Positions 12,371 to 24,700 of a stretch of DNA of 64,000 nucleotides are shown here, in pieces. This stretch comes from Globodera rostochiensis (Eukaryota > Nematoda > Chromadorea > Rhabditida > Heteroderidae). The translations under genes and the position numbers were made by a program. The DNA is taken from assembly GCA_018350325.1 (NCBI GenBank), contig JAEVLN010000015.1, positions 1 through 64,000 of the forward strand, given 5' to 3'. Under the pieces are notes generated by a model. It worked only from the letters and a program-made list of their open reading frames with translations. It was not told where the DNA came from and searched no databases. Every line of letters begins with the position of its first letter. The first letter of the stretch is position 1.

Positions 12371-13176
12371 ATCAGATCAGGACAAACTTTTTTTTGTTTA
12401 GCTCAGTTTTTTAAGCTGAATTTAAATATATTTAATTTATTTTAAAAAATTTAAAATTTCAAAATATAATTTTTTAAAATTTTCGCTCAAAATTGACCAG
12501 ACCGTAACTCGATCAGTTTTGATCAGAACTGCTCAAACTTTTTTTTGTATAGCTCAGCTTTTAAAGCTGAATTTATATATATAAAATTTATTTAAAAAAA
12601 TTTAAAATTTCAAAATTTAATTTTTTTAAATTTTGAACAAAATTGAAAACACCGTAATTTGATGAGTTTTGATCAAAACTAAACAAACTTTTTTTTGTTT
12701 AGCTCAGTTTTTTATCCTGAATTTAATTAAATATAATTTAATTTTAAAAAATTTAAAATTTCAAAATTTAATTTTTTAAATTTTTGCTTGAAATTGAAAA
12801 TTTCATAACTTGCTCAGTTTTGATCAGAACTCAATAAACTTTTTTTTTGTATAGCTCAGCTTTTAAAGCTGAATTTATATATATAAAATTTATTAAAAAA
12901 AATTTATAATTTCAAAATTTAATTTTTTTAAATTTTGATCAAAATTGAAAACACCGTAATTTGATCAGTTTTGATCAAAACTAAACAAACTTTTTTTTGT
13001 TTAGCTCAGTTTTTTATCCTGAATTTAATTAAATATAATTTAATTTTAAAAAATTTAAAATTTCAAAATTTAATTTTTTAAATTTTTTCTCAAAAATGAT
13101 CAGACCCTAACTTGATCAGTTTTGTTCAGAACTGGTCAAACTTTTTTTTGTTCGACTCAGCTCATCAAGCTGAGTC
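12371..13176. repeat. ~155-bp AT-rich tandem repeat, second block
   Basis: About five units of the same repeat as 10,011-11,100, again ending in the GACTCAGCT...AGCTGAGTC palindrome (13,154-13,176). The open frame at the left edge is low-complexity and not credible. Confidence 0.8.
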
Positions 13177-14010
13177 TAATTAACTTTTCAATTACCCCCT
13201 AAGGCAAAATTCGAACTTTTTCATTTTTGACCCCAGCCAAATATATGCATAAATTGGTTAGACCCCCCATTTCGACCCCCAACCCGAACCAATCCGGGCA
13301 AATTATATATCATTTTGAAGCCCAAACCCAGGCGCACCTCCTACCACAAAATCAGACTGATACTCAACCCAAAAATTTTCAGCATAAAACTTGGCGCAAA
13401 AAAAAATAATTTTTTCCAACTTTGACAACCGATTTCGACCACAAGTCGAACTTTTACATACACCGTCAAGAAACATTTTTTCTAGGCCAATACCACCCCA
13501 ACTTATGATTAACCACCCCCAACCCGATCCGAGCAAACCCCAACGTTTTTGTGAATTTCTCCCAAAACACCCAAAAAAAAGTGCGATTTTTCGACATTTT
13601 GTGACACGCAAAAGTCTATCACAAGTTAGACCTCTCCCCACATATTATATACCATTCGAACGCAAATTTTGTCTAGTTGTGCCCTTTCTCCAAACCCAAC
13701 ACACCAAAAGCATGGTTTAAACCACTTTTGCCCCTCCAACTGCAACATGGTAGGCAAAAAGGGGCTCTTCTTTTTGGGCGGTTAGACCGTTCGACCCTTG
13801 TTAGGCAAAATTCGAAAATTCTTTCAACATACTTTTTTGCTACCCCTGGAACTTTACTACCATGCAAATTTTCAGACAAATCGAACCACACATCTCCGAC
13901 ATCAATGATTTCCCGCGGCGATCTAAAACACAATTTCCTTATAGTAGTAACTAGACGCCTGTGTGGACGGCTGCGCCTGTTGCATTGCTACTGTTCCTAG
14001 GTGATTAGGG
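13177..14010. repeat. Spacer unit G (copy 2 of 6)
   Basis: Collinear with 11,101-11,960, with the same landmark words and many point differences. It ends at ...AACTAGACGCCTGTGTGGACGG. Open frames of about 110 residues on each strand are not shared in frame with other copies. Confidence 0.8.
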
Positions 14011-14705
14011 TTGTTAAACAAAAAATGATTTTTTCAAAAAAAATATTTTTGAAATTTTTTCTATATTTGATGAGAGACTGTTGGCTTCCTTATTCAGCGT
14101 TGCAGCTGAATAAGTACTAACGCCTCGCACCGCGTGAAGGTCGTCTCTCTTTTGCGAGGCAACCCTCCCCTGTGCTTTGGGGCAAAAACACAGGATCATC
14201 GGGAAAAATATCGAGAATGAGCAACATGTTCAAAAATCAAATGCGAATGCATAAATTTTTATACAATAAGAGTAAATATAAATGTACAGGGAAATGTATA
14301 GAAGAATAAAGAGGAATGGCAATAAAGTAGTAAAACAGGACAAAAATGGGAAAAACTTATATGCGAAAAATTGTCTAGAAGCAAAATATTGAGAAAGATA
14401 AACAATGTTTAAAGACAAATGTTGTATGTGAATAAAGTTTCAAACAATACGAGTTAACATAAATGTACGGGGAAATGTGTTGAAGAGTCTTTGGAATGCA
14501 TAAAATATTGTAGAAAAGAATAAAAATAGGGAGATTGATGAAAATATATAAGTACTAATGAAATATAAAAAATGAAAACATGCACAAACAAATGGGGGGG
14601 GGGGGGGGGGGGGACAAATATAAGCGATCAACAAATTCAAATAGATAATTGCTCCAATAACATTTGTTTCTCCTAACATTAATTTCCTACATCCGTGACG
14701 CGTCC
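14011..14705. other. Region downstream of copy 1: palindromes and poly-G
   Basis: The region 14,085-14,200 has a perfect 8-bp-arm hairpin (TATTCAGC...GCTGAATA, near 14,090-14,115), an inverted pair GCCTCGCA/TGCGAGGC about 25 bp apart, and a CTGTG...CACAG pair. About 14,595-14,613 is a run of G (poly-C on the coding strand) roughly 95 bp past the stop codon. The rest is AT-rich. In gene orientation this is 3' flank and may hold the transposon's own 3' end. No polyadenylation signal was identified. Confidence 0.55.
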
Positions 14706-15747
14706 TTAAAGATTGATTTCAGCTCTGCAGTTTGGGCAGGTGGCGCTCGTCTTCAACCACTTCTTCAAGCAGGACGTGTGGAAGTTCTTGTGGCCACAGG
14801 GCAGCGTTGTTATTGCGTTGTTGGCGCGAATCTCCAGCTTACAAATGCAACAGTCACCCGATGGTTGGCCTGCGACAGTGTATGGCAGTCGCTTCAGCTG
14901 TGCACGGGAAAGGCCAGCAGTGGCAGACTCGAAGTTCTCCAAACTCTGCTCTTGAACAGAGTCCATTGCTGAGCCTTGACCTATAAATAAGCATAGGTGA
15001 AGACGATGTTGGCCAAAGAACCTTTGCCCTTTGGAGCAGGCGATGGCGGTGGAGAAGGGCGCGCGGTGAAAGCGTTTGGTGCTGCAAGGGAGAGTGGTTA
15101 AGCTGAAAAAACGATACCAGATATGAAAAGTACCAGAAAAGGAGGTAGGGGCTGGAGACACACGTAACTGCGGCTGCCACAACTGCGTGATGTGCTCGCG
15201 TCGCTGGTGAAGCTTTTGTCGGCGTTCCTCCACTTCCAGCTGCTGGTGTGCAACTGTTTGTCGTTCTTGCTCACATCGCTGGGCCTCTTCTGCTTGTTGA
15301 AGTTGTCTCCTCCCCTCTGCTGCCATCATTTCGGACCAGCGTTTTTTCTTCTCTGCCTTTTCCCGTTGTAGACACTTCAAAACAGGCGCGCGTGGAGGGC
15401 TGGTCTTTGAAGGGCGAACTCTTTTCTTCTCAGGCGACAGAAGCTTAAAAAGCAAATTTTTGAAGAAGCGTAGACGTTTTTAAAATTACATTTTCCATGT
15501 CTTCGGCAAGTAGGCTCATCTGACCGCTAGCGCGCTCACGGCTCATTCTGACCACACTCGGAGACATTCGCTGATGTTCTGGCGATTGTTGTTGTCTCGC
15601 CACTTCGACTCTGAGCAGAGGCGAAAATTGTTGTACAACACTCGTGGACGGGCTGAGATGGTGCGCGTCTTCACTTGCCGACCACTGATAAGCAGGAACG
15701 GCGCTGAGCCGGTCGAAACCGGTGGAGGTGCGCTGACGGCGGTAGGA
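14706..15747 (-). other. Copy 1: basic coiled-coil linker and C-terminal RING-H2 finger (exons 27-30)
   Basis: Exon 28 encodes a Lys/Arg-, Glu- and Gln-rich stretch with heptad-like spacing, likely a coiled coil. Exon 29 is short and Pro-rich; its 41-bp downstream intron is the least certain join. Exon 30 has CCIC, LPCGHKNFH, SCLKKWL and CPNC, giving the C3-H2-C3 RING-H2 spacing (C-x2-C-x14-C-x-H-x3-H-x2-C-x10-C-x2-C), ending six residues from the stop. RING-H2 fingers usually bind E2 ubiquitin-conjugating enzymes. Whether this is a ligase here is inference. Confidence 0.85.
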
Positions 15748-18700
15748 CTGTAAGAACAAAAAAAGTAAAAAGAAAACCCTTTGATAAATAAGAAGAATTT
15801 TTACCGTGTGTACAGCATCGAAATGGTTCTGCCTCCGCCGTATGATGATGGGATTTTGGACTTCGATCGGCCCATTTTGCTGATGCACCACTTGCATTTC
15901 TCCGCGTCGCACAAAGCGTGGAGTGCGCTGGATCGCTAGGAAGTCGTTATGCGTCAGACGTTCGATTCGCTTAACAAAAAGGAGAGCAAGGGTTATGGAT
16001 TGTTTCAAAACCTACATATTGTTGGAAGCCTGGCATCAGAATGTACAGGTCCCGTTGTTGATGGCGACCGTTGGCATCCGCGACGTCGTCGAGCACATAG
16101 ATGTTGCGGCCAAGGACGTCTGCAGCATACAAGCCTTCGAAGTTGGCATTTGCCCAAGCGGCTGGGTCGTTGGCCGCCGGATAAAAAATCCGTTGAGCAT
16201 AGCTGGGGATGTTTTCAATGCCAGCGCGCGCGAAAAGTTGGCGCAGCTGATAATCCGGGTCATCTGCTGGCAAGCCCTCTACCGGAAAGACGGCATAATG
16301 CATTCGTTGACGCTCTTCTTCGGGCGCAAAGTGGTAGCGCTGTTGTATGGATCTTGCCACTGCACGTCTTAAGCTTCGTTGAGCAGCTTCCTGCGCCATC
16401 GCGTCACATTCGCTCAGCTCCGCTTCGCCGTTGTCGTAGCCAAAGAGATGGCGAACAATGGCGCTAAAACACAAATGAAGCAGTGCTAGGATAAGACCAT
16501 TTTTACCGGTAAAAACAGTCGCCATCTCCCAGCACATCTTCGAAGTAGAGCCCACGGTCTATGTGTATTCGGCGGCTGAGTTGTTGTACTGGCGGTGGAA
16601 GAACAACGGACGTAGTCGGCTGTTGAGCAGAAAAGATCTGCTGTCCCGAAGGTAAAGACGGAGTCGCAACTTGGCAGCGCCCCCGGTGTCGTTGCGGGCG
16701 TTGGTCATCATCGTCGTCATCGCTTGAGTCAGTTGGGTCTTCGTTGTTATGTGGTTCAGTTGGAGTCGAGCGAGGAGCGAGCAAAGAACTGGGCCCAGGT
16801 GGAAGAGGCTGAAGGGCCGCAGTCTGCGATAAAGAAAGGTAATGTGCAAAAAAAAGCTTTGTTTATTACAGGGCCTGCGTATTGGCGCGCCTCTTCGATG
16901 TCCTCCTTATCCACGACCGTCTGCACAACCCAGTTTTGTACACAGTTGGCGCTGCGCGCGCTGGTCAAAACGCGAATGTCGTCGCTGGTCCGAACACGTG
17001 ACATGGCCACGTAGAATTGGCCATGGGCAAAGCACTGCGACGATGAGAGATGGACACCGACGCGCGCAAGAGTCTGGCCTTTAAAAGAAAGGTGGGCTTG
17101 ATTTAATGTAAGATAATTTAGAGGTCAGAAAGGGGTAGCTAACAAAATTTTTAACACTTAGGAATTGTTGGAGTTTTTTCCCTTTAAAAAAGTCACAAAA
17201 ATCCTTGCAAACCCCAAAAAATGTGTGTTACAGGAATTTTTGACAAAAACCCCAAAAAATTAGCTTTTGGTTTTGCCGAGCACAAATAATTTACCCTGTG
17301 ATTTATGTGTTGTGATCACAAAGCCTGGTCGAAGCGGAAACTGTAGCCGTGTCCACTTCACAGCGCCGTGGCGGGTCACCTCCTTTCCTTTGCCCCCGAA
17401 ACGGAAACGATGACGGTACATCTTGAACTCAGTGCCAGTTCGCGGCCCCTGGATGTAGCGGCAAGTGATGATGTTGTCGCCGAGGGCTATGATCTGCACA
17501 CGGGTGCCATTGCAGAGGCCGTGTGCGACGCTGATGTTTTTGATGACCATCATCACTGCGCCGATCTTGAGTTGGAGACTATGCTCGGGCATCCCAGGCG
17601 GTGTTTTGCCGTAGATATTCTCAATGTAGCGGTCCGCCACATTTAATGCCAAAATGTCCATTGGGCTGTCGGGGTCCACAGTATCGACGGACATGTAGAC
17701 GCGCTCGGACTGCTGCACAGGAGTAGACATTGAATTGGAGATGCGCGTCTGAATGAGAGGGTGGGACATTTTTGGGAAAGAAAAAAGAATATTTATTGTG
17801 ACTGGGGCCTTTTTGAGGGAGGGGGGAAGAATATTTATGCTAACCATAAGTTCGGCGTTCAGCTTGAATGTGTCCTTGTTCAAAGGGCAGAGGATGGCGG
17901 TGCCACGAAGCTGCTCAATGTTGGCCAGAGGATCCTTCAGAGCGTCGCCGAACACAAACTCAATCAGCGCTTCCTCAGAGCTGAGGCAAAGTGATGGGCA
18001 GAGTTGTACGTATGGCCTGCGTCTGTCGTCAGTTGCGGCGGTTCGAACCGTCACTCCTGTGCCCCAGGTCTTAAGTGTCCGCCTGTAGTCTTCTTGATTG
18101 CCGGTTACGCGCATGTTCACTGTCAGACGGTGGATGTTGACCAGGCCGTTGGTGAACCATGGAGTTGTTTTGACCGACAGCCAGTAGGACAAGTTGACAT
18201 TGTCCAAGCCGGGCGCACCAGAGCTTTCTGCAACCGGTAACAGCTGCTTCCAGTCTCCGCCAAAAACAACGATCTTAGAAGGAATGAACAATGGGAAAAA
18301 AGTAATGAATTAGCGGCAGCCTACTTTTCCGCCAAAGTGTTTTTCTTGGTTTGCCACATCAATTGACCGCAGCAGTTTGTCCACGTAGTTGATGACATTT
18401 TTGTTAGCAATGCTGATTTCGTCAATGATGAGGAGCTCAAGTGCGCGGAGTAGTTTGGCAGGGTCGCTTTCGTAGTCGAGCATTGGCATGGTGTCGTCGT
18501 CAATGTCGATTGGAACACGCAACTTTGAGTGCAGCGTAGCGCCTTCGAACAGCAGTTCCGCGGCAATGCCCGTTGATGCAGTCGCAAGAAGTCGACAGGC
18601 CATTGTTGACTTCAGCCTCGCAATCAGCGCCTGGGATAGGAAAGAAATTGGTAGGGAAAAAGGTCATTTAAATGAAAACTTACGTTGTATGCGAAGGTCT

Positions 18701-21700
18701 TGCCCGTTCCGCCGTCTCCCGTCAGCATGAACAACTGCTGTGCTGGCTCCAAGGTTGCGCGCCGACGCCGAAGGAGCGATGCACAAACAGCGTCAATGAA
18801 GGCACGTTGTTTGTCATTCAGCTGAGCGCTGAACTCCGCATCCTTGGCTGCGTACTGTACAGTTGTCATTGGCCCATCCGTTGCAATGTCGTTGTGTTCA
18901 GAGTCTTCTTGCAAGAACTGAGCCCACAGCCGGTTGCCATAATCGCCCGCATTGTATTCGGCCTTCAAATAAAAGGTAAGCAGCACAAACAAACATGTTG
19001 AACACCTCAATGATGTCCTCGTTTGGCATGACAAAGCCGAGAGGAGCGGGTAGGCCCAGACGCTCACAACAGCTGTTGAAGGAAGCCGGATCGACACCAT
19101 GCAGGCGGAAGACCAATTCCATTCGGCAGAGGACATACTGGCGAACTACATCAAGGTCCTGATAAAGCATTGCGCGAGGAGTGAGCAAGCGCCGTGAATC
19201 CAAAAGAACACGGTCGAGAACTGATGATGCGTCCAAGATGCCACTATTAGCGAAGAGCACTGCCGTCCAATTGATGCGTCGGCGAAAGGTGGGCAGGCCA
19301 GACAGAGCCTCCAAAATGGTGTCGACCCATAGTGACGAGTCCTCAAGGAGTCCCATGGCCTTTGCTGCATCGACAAATGTTGTTTGGCCTGCGTACAAGT
19401 CGTGCCAGCCAGTCGGACCATGGACGTGCAGCAACAACATGCGCAACGCCTAATGTGTCAGGGTTAAAAAGAATTTTCAGTTGCCTCTTTCTAACCTGAT
19501 GTTCAAAGTTGCCGGCTGAAGCCGCTTCCAGCATTGCCAAGTGGTTTTTGCGTTGCTGGACACGTCTTTTCCATCGGTTTGCACGGCGATCATAGCAGAA
19601 GTCGTGACAGATAGTCATGAAAGTGTAGCGCCGTGCAACATCAGGTTCCAGTGCAGCGTTTAGCTCAAAGTAGGCTGTCAGTGCAGAAGCTTGGTCTTGT
19701 CCAGCCTCAATGCGCGCTCGCTCTTCTTCCGCTCGCTCTTCTTCTCGGCCGACAAGAACTACAAGGCGGTTTTGGCCCGGAAGATGGAAGCGCTGGTGTT
19801 CAACCTGATTAGGTTGAATTTAAAGCATTGTTGTGAAAGAATTGAAAATCAATGTATGTGTTTCACCTGATGTGATTTTCGCACAATTTTGTTCCCCCAG
19901 ATGCTCAGGAGTGCCTCATTCGGTGTTTGATAGCGGGCCATGCGTATCTGGCGGAACTCGTCGTAGTTGACGACGACATTTCCTGCAGTAGTCATAGCGG
20001 TGTCGTTGACGATTTGAACGAAGGCCAGTTGGCAGCCTTTCATGACGTACTTGAGCACGTACTTGATGCACGCGTCGCCTTGAATCCATTCGACATTGAT
20101 GCTATCAAAGTAAGGGGTAGTGGAAATTTTATCAATTACTCAAACCAAGCAAAGAAGAAAAAAGACGTACTGAGAGCGATACTTCAATGCCAGGAACCGG
20201 TTGTGAGGGACGACGAAACGGTTGTCCTTGCCGCTCACAGCACATGCAAAGCGCTCAGGTCTTTGAAGTCGTTCGGATTCGGACTGAGCAGGCGGACGAC
20301 GACGGTACTGAACACCAACAATTCGTTCGTCGATCACAGTTTGCTCAGCGAAGGGGCGCTATAAAAAAAAGGGGGAAAGATGAAATTGGTTTATTGATTA
20401 CGCCGCTAGTATTAAGCACCTAGGTTTCTAATTTTAAGCCATATTTTACACTTTTTGATGTTTTAGCTTTTAGTGAACAACTTATGTCTATTAACCCATA
20501 AAATTTCAGGCGATATTAATTTATTTGCTTATGGAAAAGAATTAACCGGAAAATGCTTTGTGCATTTGCCATCGACGATACAATAGCGCGTTGAGCATGT
20601 GTGGTACATGTTTTCCATGATGAAGCGGCGAAACAGACGCTGTAGTTTTGCCGCTTGGCTGTTGTCACTCTCGTGCGGCAGATCGGGAATCTCGGCGCTG
20701 ATGTACTCGTCGATGTAGTCCTCCATGCTCATTTCCATCCGCGCAAAGTCCAAGATGAGGCAGAGGTGGATGTGCGGAAGACCTCTGCGAAAAAATGGCT
20801 TCACTAACCACAATGCCAAAAAGTACAAGTTCCCACCGTTCTTGATGTTCGACACTGTAGAACCACGCCTTGACGGGGCCCATCACTTGCCGCTGAACAA
20901 TGTCCTTCAGAAACTCTTTTGATTTGTCGATGAAGAGTCTGTCGGCGATGTCAGGCCTGTTGTACCAGTGCTGGCCAGCCCACAGCATGGTGTCAAATTC
21001 TTTGGCTGCACTGCTCATGGTGAAGGTGATGAGTAAGTGCGGAGCTCCGAGTTGACGGCAGATGGCCATAGCATCAGCGAACTGAAGCTGGTAGTAGGCT
21101 CGGGAGCCGCGCAGGGTCCTTGGGGCTAGGAAAATGCGCCCAAGTTGTGCGCGATCACCCAATAGCTGTCCTTGAGGATCTGTAATGATTGAAATAAAAA
21201 GGAAAAGAAGGGGAAAGATGACCAAGTTGCTTCTGCGCTTCTCTTTCGAAATGGCGGACCAAATGCGCTGGAAGGATCGAGCGTTGTTCGGGCTGGTTCT
21301 TCTTGATGTTTGCGAATTTGTCGCGGTCGATGCGGTTGCTTAGGAGGCAGACAAAGAACTCAGCCAGTCGTCGCGCCCACCAAAGCCAATGCGGGTCGTG
21401 CCAGTGGTTGCGTTGTTGGGGGCCGGCATGGCGAGGCGGAGCACGGAGCTGCATCATGTATCGCGCGGCTTGTGACCTTGAGACATGATGAACTTTTTTC
21501 GGCTCAGCTTCAAGAAGAAGTTGTTCTCCTTCTCCATCTTCGTCAGCTTCAGCCAATATATCTTCTTCTTCATTGGCATAAGGGTTGTTCTGCCACTCAA
21601 CATCTTCTTCTGCAAGTACCGGCACCACATGCTGGTCTTCATGATCTTGGCGCACTTGTTGTAAAGATAGGGCAGCGGCGGAATCAGGCGTTGCTAAAGG

Positions 21701-24700
21701 AAGTGAGGGCTTCCACACACTTCCTCCACACGGGAACAGCAACGGGCAAAGCGCGCCATCGATCCAGTTGTCCCACCAGGGAAGAATGGTCAGGGCACCG
21801 CTTTTTGTTTTCAGCATCACGCCTTGTTCCGCGGCGGGTGGTAGTCCGTCGTCGCCGTCGACAAAGAAGAGCTGGAAACAGATGGTAAGGTATGAGCGTT
21901 TAACCTTTTTTGCGGATATGGTTTGACGAGAAAAGCCCAGAAATAGCATTCATTTCGAAATTCCGAAAATTTCTAAAGAAAAGTGCGATAAAAAAAGAAA
22001 ATCTATCCCTAAAATCAAAAATTTTGCCAATGCAGACCTAAAAAAGACTTATTGTCTTGGACCAAAAATCTACCTCCCAAAGTTTGATATTTTCCGCAAA
22101 ATGTAATTGATATTTTTTTAAAAAACTTTCAATAAGAGGTGAAAAATAGGCCATTACAATTTTAAGAAGAAAATTATTAAAAAAGATGGACTTTAAAGAG
22201 TTTTACGCAAACGTTGCCGGAAATTCAGTTTTAGCACATTTTTAGTCCCTTTTTTGCCTCTTTTTGGGCTTTTATTTCCTATTTTGGGGGTTTTAGTCCC
22301 TATTATATGGCCCTTTCCACGTATTTTAGTCCCAAAAAATCTCGTCTCTAACTTTCACCTGAGCAAGTTGATTAACGGACTCTGGCAACTGGAGTTGATG
22401 CGGATGGATGTTGTGCGCTTCCGGAAGATTTTGCTGCATCACTTCACCGCGAGTCAATAGCCGAATCCGAAGGTTGTCCACGGAAGGTCCGTCGCGATCA
22501 GATTGTTGTTGTTTAGCTTCTTCATAAATGCGCTTGAGATGGAAGTACAGACCGGACAGCGGGTGGCCTATCTGCTGATGAGACATTAACCGGTGCAGTA
22601 GTTCCAAAAGGTCATTCTGCAAAAAGGTAAACATGGAATGGAAGTTGAGCAGAATAGCAGAATAACACACGTCCAATTGAAGTCCAGCATCCAAATTTCG
22701 CCGCTGCCGAAGTTCAATGGCGTCGTCTGGGTTTAAGGTCCAAACTTGGCCGCAGAGTTCTTCTCGCGTCGACCCATCAGCATTTCTCGGAGGATTGAGG
22801 CCGCTCAGCCGGTAGGTGACCATGCCATTCATCTTCACCGGCTGGTATCCGCCTGGGACCGGCTTTTGCTCCGTTGTCGCTGTCCCGAATGCCAGTTCGT
22901 GGTTGAAGCGAGCGACCAGCTTTATGAACTTGTTGGAAAGAGGATGGCGGCCCATTATCAGGTCGTTGAGAAGACAGTCCAATAGCTTAGAGTTGTTGTC
23001 AAGCTGGTTGTGGACTTCCTCATCATTTTGAAGGCGCTGAGCAGGCCGAAGGAACGGGCGCTGCAGCTCATAAAATTGCTGCTCCAGCTTGACTTGTCCT
23101 TTGGCACAGCATTTGGAAAACGCTGCAGGGCCAGTAGCCTCGCTCTTCAGCAAAAGTGCAGCACAATGCGGGCAGCGATAGAGCTTGTTGTCTCCAAACT
23201 GTAAGAAAGAGTGGAATGATAACGGCAAAAATATTTAGTACCGGCAGAAAAGTGTTGTAGTATCTGGGCGTGTGCTTTGCAGACATCGATGCACAAAAGC
23301 CGGTGTGCGTGTTGTTTTTGCAGATGCAGCTGATCGGAACGTCCGGCCAGCGGTCCAATGAAGACGACGAATAACGCTGTGGAGGCTTGCGTTGTCGTGT
23401 TGCACGGCTAATTGGCGGAGGCATGAGAATGCTGTCTTCATTCTCTTCAGTGGTAAAAGAAATGTCTTCGGCCGTACACGGAGCGACGCAGAGGCCGTCC
23501 CCATCATATTGAATTGGAAGAAGATCTAATGAAGTGAAATAATTTTGCAAAAAAGAAAGTCCCAAACTTTTTTTAAAACGGCCTGTTTGTGCAGAGCGCG
23601 AACGGGGTGTGCCTTTGCCAGTTGGTGTTTCTGCAGATGCGGCTGTGCTTTCAGCAGATATAGAAAGTTGCGGTTGTACACATTCGCTCATGAGGGCTGG
23701 AGTAGCAGCAAGGGAAGGTGAAGGAGATGCGGAAGCTTAAGGAAAAACGAACAATAGTGCTTGCAAACATTGCAAAACAAACAAAGGCTTCGCCGGCCAC
23801 CCGTTGAGGCAGCTGTGCGGCAGTGGGCAGTGCGCCTTCCAATTCTTTTTTCCAATGGACTTGATGTTGGGGGGCGAGCCGAATTGTGCTTGTTAGCTTG
23901 ATAAATTAAAAAAAAGTAGGAAAACAGGAAAGAAAAAAATGTACAGTAACCGACCCGATCGCTCTTGCCGCATCCGGTCTTTGTTTGCCGCTCGTTTCGC
24001 TCGATCATGCGAGCCACCTCCGCCTCGTAAAGACTTTTGTTGCTGTAAAAAAATAGCTAAGACTGGTACTAAAAGATACTGTAAACCTTAACAGGAGCGT
24101 ATCCAATGGGCCAATGAACAGGCTTATGGGCTGCTATACGCATCAGTGGAACAGACTAAAGAAAAATGAAGGGTCAAATTTTATTGCCTGTATATAAGCA
24201 CCTTTCCATTGGTAATAGTCATCCATTGTGCGGGCTGCTTGTGAAGCACACGTTCCGGCACAATGCTGTTTTGTCCCACAGGCTTCTGGCTTGGTTGTTT
24301 GACCTTTAATAGAGAAAATATGGGTTTGTATGGTTTGAGTGAAAGTGAATTTTATAAATAACTAATTAAAGACCCGGCCCATTACTCCTCCCGTACTACT
24401 TTAAAAGGCCTTAAATAAATGGATCTTTATCTCTATTATTACAAAAATTTTGAAGAATTTTAATAAGGTTTTAGAAGTTGTAGTCAAAGTTGAGAACTTT
24501 TTTGCATAGTAACTTTACAAATAGCAATATACCGGCTCAAGTCCAATGGGAGTAGTGGTGTAAGTCCAAGATGCGATTGGCCCACTACAATTGAGCCAGC
24601 GACCCGTCGACGTCTTCTTTCGGCTTGTGTTGCCATTCAAAACGCAAGAAGAAGAGCTAAGGGGAATGATCTTTATATTTGTTCATTTCGATATTGGAAC

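Noticed and set aside
13227..13720. Open frames starting MTPAKY... and MAQKK... in unit G
   Set aside because: Similar starts recur in several copies only because the DNA is repeated; frames break at different places and lie opposite equally long frames.
16036..21888. Many plus-strand open frames of 60-190 residues across copy 1
   Set aside because: They are antisense shadows of the well-supported minus-strand exons and stop at different points in copy 2.
23783..24042. Alternative exon 6/7 borders for copy 1 (23,951 and 23,779-23,888) that also keep the frame
   Set aside because: Only the chosen borders (23,955; 23,783-23,896) work with the same phase in copies 0, 1 and 2; the alternative fails in copies 0 and 2.
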